In this document: positions 18,198 through 20,255 of the stretch, one piece after another
Layout of the letters: every line of letters starts with the position of its first letter
Position numbering within the stretch: position 1 is the stretch's first letter
NCBI GenBank assembly: GCA_018398765.1
Contig: JAHBMJ010000344.1
Coordinates: forward strand, 13,762 to 34,016
DNA from: Chromera velia
Taxonomy: Eukaryota > Sar > Chromeraceae
DNA length: 20,255 nucleotides
Direction: 5' to 3'
Translations under genes and position numbers: made by a program
Notes under the pieces: generated by a model
What the model was told of the DNA's origin: nothing
The model's database searches: none
Seen by the model: only the letters and a program-made list of their open reading frames with translations

Positions 18198-19383
18198 CGT
18201 GTGTGTGTGTGTGTGTGTGGGTGGGTGGGTGGGTGGGTGGGTGCATTTGTGCGGAGAGATGCCGGCTGGGTTGGTTCTGTTTGGTCGACTGCCCTGCAAA
18301 CTTGACTGAATGAAAAAAGAAAAAAAAAAAGTGCACTTACTGCATGATCAATCGATCGAGCGAGGGAGCGAGTGCCAGCACTTAATCTGTCTAGTCTATC
18401 TATCAATCTGCCATCTGCCATCTGCCTGCAGGGGCTGATGAGGCTTTCGTGGTTGGATTGCCTGATCACCCCAACAGAGGAGACTCCGCAATCTTCGCGG
18501 GGCTATTGCTGCTTCTAGAGGCTGCACAGATCAAAATCACATCAGCAATACACGTCGCAAGGTCAGCAATACCAGAACAAGAGTAGGTGCTTGTATGTGG
18601 ACTGTGTCTGTCTGTCTGCATGTATGTAGGTGTGTCTGTATATATGAAATCCTGTACGTGCGCCGCCAAGCTCTTGCTCGTGTCTGTGTGCTTGCCTGTC
18701 TTCGAAAAAAGGAAGTGAGTATTCGTGAGTGAGTCAAGTGGAAAGAGAGGAAAAGTGGAGATGAGATACAACCTCTTCCATTCCCCACTTTCGTGGGGAT
18801 GTGTACAATCATTTATGTATGTATGTATGCATGTATGTAGACATTCACAACTTTTAAAAGCGTGGGTGGCTGCAAGCAGGGATTACGACAAAGAGAAGGC
18901 GGCAAGTTCTTTCTCCCCCGGGGTGCCTCTTGAGAGACGAATCTTGGTCTTTCACGGGGGCGGCAACTTCGGAGACCTCTACAAGTCAGTGAGTCACTCT
19001 GCTTATTGGTCAGGCACTCAGAGATGTAGCTCACATGCATGCAGACGTACGCACGCACGCAGAAGGAATCTTCCATCCATCCAGAGACGCCAGCCAGTTG
19101 AATGTATTTGAAATCTTTTGGTGAGATCCATAGGAGATGCACTGAATGAAAAATCTGGTTCGCGGTCCTTCGTTTTATTCTCTGGGTGCATGCACGGGAA
19201 TGACAGAGCATATTGGGCTCTTTCAGTTAAAGAGGCTGGGGGAAAGAATGAGAGCCCCTGCCTGACGTTCATTTTTCCTTCCGCATGAGAGAGAGGAAGA
19301 CAGTCGAGAGAGAATCATGAGAATCCATCTGACTTGCTCTTCTCTTCTCTTCTCTTCTCTCTGCTTGAGCTGTTTTGAACGCC

Positions 19384-19414
<31 letters not shown>

Positions 19415-20255
19415 GTGTGTGTGTGTAGACATCACCACGAGTTGCGCCTCCGTGTCCTCAATGACTTCCCTGACTATAAGGTCGTCATGTTCCCTCAAAC
19501 GGTGCACTTCAAAAACGTCAGTCCGTTCGTCTGTCCGTCCGTCCGTCTCTTCGATCGTTCGCTGATTCGTTCGTTGTTTCGTTTTTCTTCTTCTTCTTCT
19601 TCTTCTTCTTCTTCTCCCCCTCCTCCTCCTTCTCCTCTTCCTTCTGTTCATCCGTTAGTTCTCTGCCCTTTTTTCTGTCCTCTCTTGTCTCTTTCTCTCT
19701 CTCTGTTCTCGATCCCTGCCGCCTCCCTCTGGATCTGATGTGGATTTGTCACGAGGACTAGATCTCTTTCACACATGTGCCGTGCTGGCAATGGGGTTGC
19801 TTTAGGCCACACAGCTTCTTTTGTTACTAGTTAGTATGCTTGCTTGCAAGCTTGCAAGGCGGCAAAAAGATCCAAAGAGATGACCTGCAGAAATGAAGGA
19901 TCGATGGATGCGAATTCACATCGAAGGAGACAAATCGATGCAGTCAGCTAGTTAGTATACACGGTTCGAATGTCCGTGCATTGGCTGTCCTCAATTGTCT
20001 TCTTTTTTGTTTCCTTCCTTCCTTCTCTCTCTTTTGTTTGATTGATTGATTGACGCAGGAGACCTATTTCGAGCACACCGTGAAACGCTTTGCGAGTCAC
20101 AAAGGCGCTATCGACCTGGCAGCCCGTGATGAGATCTCTCTCGAACAGTTGCGGCAGAAATTGTGTGTCTGTTTGTCTGTCAGTCAGTCTGTCTGTCTGT
20201 CTGTCTGTCTGTCGGTCTGTCTGTCGGTCTGCATGTCTTCTTTTGTGGAGGGGGG
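17856..20255 (+). CDS. polysaccharide pyruvyl transferase family protein, N-terminal part (runs off the window)
   Basis: Exons are 17856(or 17781)-17910, 18432-18561, 18880-18984, 19429-19516 and 20059 to about 20162, all GT-AG with matching phases, giving about 161 residues from the ATG at 17856. Family motifs in order are LPDHPNRGDSAIFAG (29-43, the N..GD motif near the N-terminus), ILVFHGGGNFGDLYK (83-97, the glycine-rich signature), VVMFPQTVHF (115-124) and AARDEISLE (147-155). This order is diagnostic of the family that transfers pyruvate from phosphoenolpyruvate as a ketal onto sugars, for example terminal galactose in the fission yeast enzyme Pvg1, or bacterial exopolysaccharide. The C-terminal half lies beyond the window. 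The start is uncertain: a strong pyrimidine tract and CAG at 17780 suggest that this first exon is internal, with the frame open back to 17781. It could therefore continue the GT31 gene. Confidence 0.8.
18122..18243. repeat. (GC)n/(TG)n/(GGTG)n compound microsatellite
   Basis: GTGC and GCGC repeats (18122-18160) pass into a long (GT)n run and then (GGGT)n up to 18243. The array is inside the first intron of the pyruvyl transferase coding region and gives long spurious open frames in several directions. Confidence 0.9.
19384..19426. repeat. (TG)n microsatellite abutting an acceptor
   Basis: The (TG)n run, interrupted once by C, ends directly in the TAG that serves as acceptor for the exon starting at 19429. 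The usual pyrimidine tract is therefore replaced by alternating TG just before this splice site; a (CTTCT)n tract lies about 40 bp further up. Confidence 0.85.
19583..19635. repeat. (TTC)n/(TCC)n trinucleotide repeat
   Basis: About 11 TTC units pass into TCC and TCT units in the intron downstream of the exon ending at 19516. It is an ordinary intronic microsatellite. Confidence 0.85.
20163..20231. repeat. (GTCT)n tetranucleotide repeat at the window end
   Basis: GTCT units with a few GTCA and GTCG variants begin just after the last recognisable pyruvyl transferase codons (about 20162). The repeat is very probably intronic, with the donor in or next to the first GT. Confidence 0.8.

Noticed and set aside
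18126-18242. Search for CRISPR-like or regulatory arrays among the many repeats
   Set aside because: All arrays seen are microsatellites or minisatellites without unique spacers.
17668-18336. 222-codon minus-strand frame with His/Thr repeats
   Set aside because: It is the complement of (GT)n, (GC)n and (CT)n arrays crossing intron and exon sequence of the plus-strand gene.
19966-19990. GGTTCGAAT resembling a tRNA T-loop
   Set aside because: The surrounding stem closes a 9-base loop rather than 7, and no acceptor stem, D arm or anticodon arm can be folded around it.

Overview
This is nuclear DNA of a eukaryotic protist. There are no bacterial operons; one strand carries a multi-exon gene with GT-AG introns that agree in phase, and the rest is full of microsatellites, pyrimidine-rich tracts and decayed transposons. 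Gene style and retroelement type suggest an alga or algal relative. A chromerid such as Chromera velia is my best guess, but the sequence alone does not prove it. The window is a draft assembly: it has two single-N joins and one obvious inverted-repeat artefact.

Positions 1 to about 6870 hold no convincing complete gene. The contents are purine- or pyrimidine-biased simple sequence (1-2060), an AT-rich non-autonomous DNA transposon with matched ends and flanking duplication (2295-3408), one possible minus-strand coding exon (3534-3836), a roughly 1 kb pyrimidine-rich tract (3990-4975), a (TA)n run with TTAGGA-type repeats beside a GC-rich patch (5467-5660), and a two-copy direct repeat (6197-6443).

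Positions 6888 to about 11285, minus strand, are a decayed non-LTR retrotransposon. It encodes an N-terminal region, a reverse transcriptase with intact catalytic motifs, a Cys/His knuckle and a C-terminal restriction-like endonuclease. Several frameshifts and stops break it. It is split by a second AT-rich element of about 1.4 kb (9375-10754) flanked by an 11-bp duplication. Removing the insert and one copy of the duplication rejoins the retroelement reading frame.

Positions 12552 to the window end, plus strand, are the real gene content. A type II membrane GT31 (beta-1,3-galactosyltransferase-like) coding region has eight exons whose junctions all agree in phase. It is followed on the same strand by the N-terminal part of a polysaccharide pyruvyl transferase, which runs off the window. 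The two are close, and a phase-compatible splice before the GT31 stop codon could join them into one bifunctional protein. Together they suggest a route that adds galactose to a Golgi glycan and then caps it with a pyruvate ketal. The GT31 gene is interrupted in the assembly by an artificial perfect hairpin (15243-16153) and carries a 97-bp tandem duplication of one splice acceptor.
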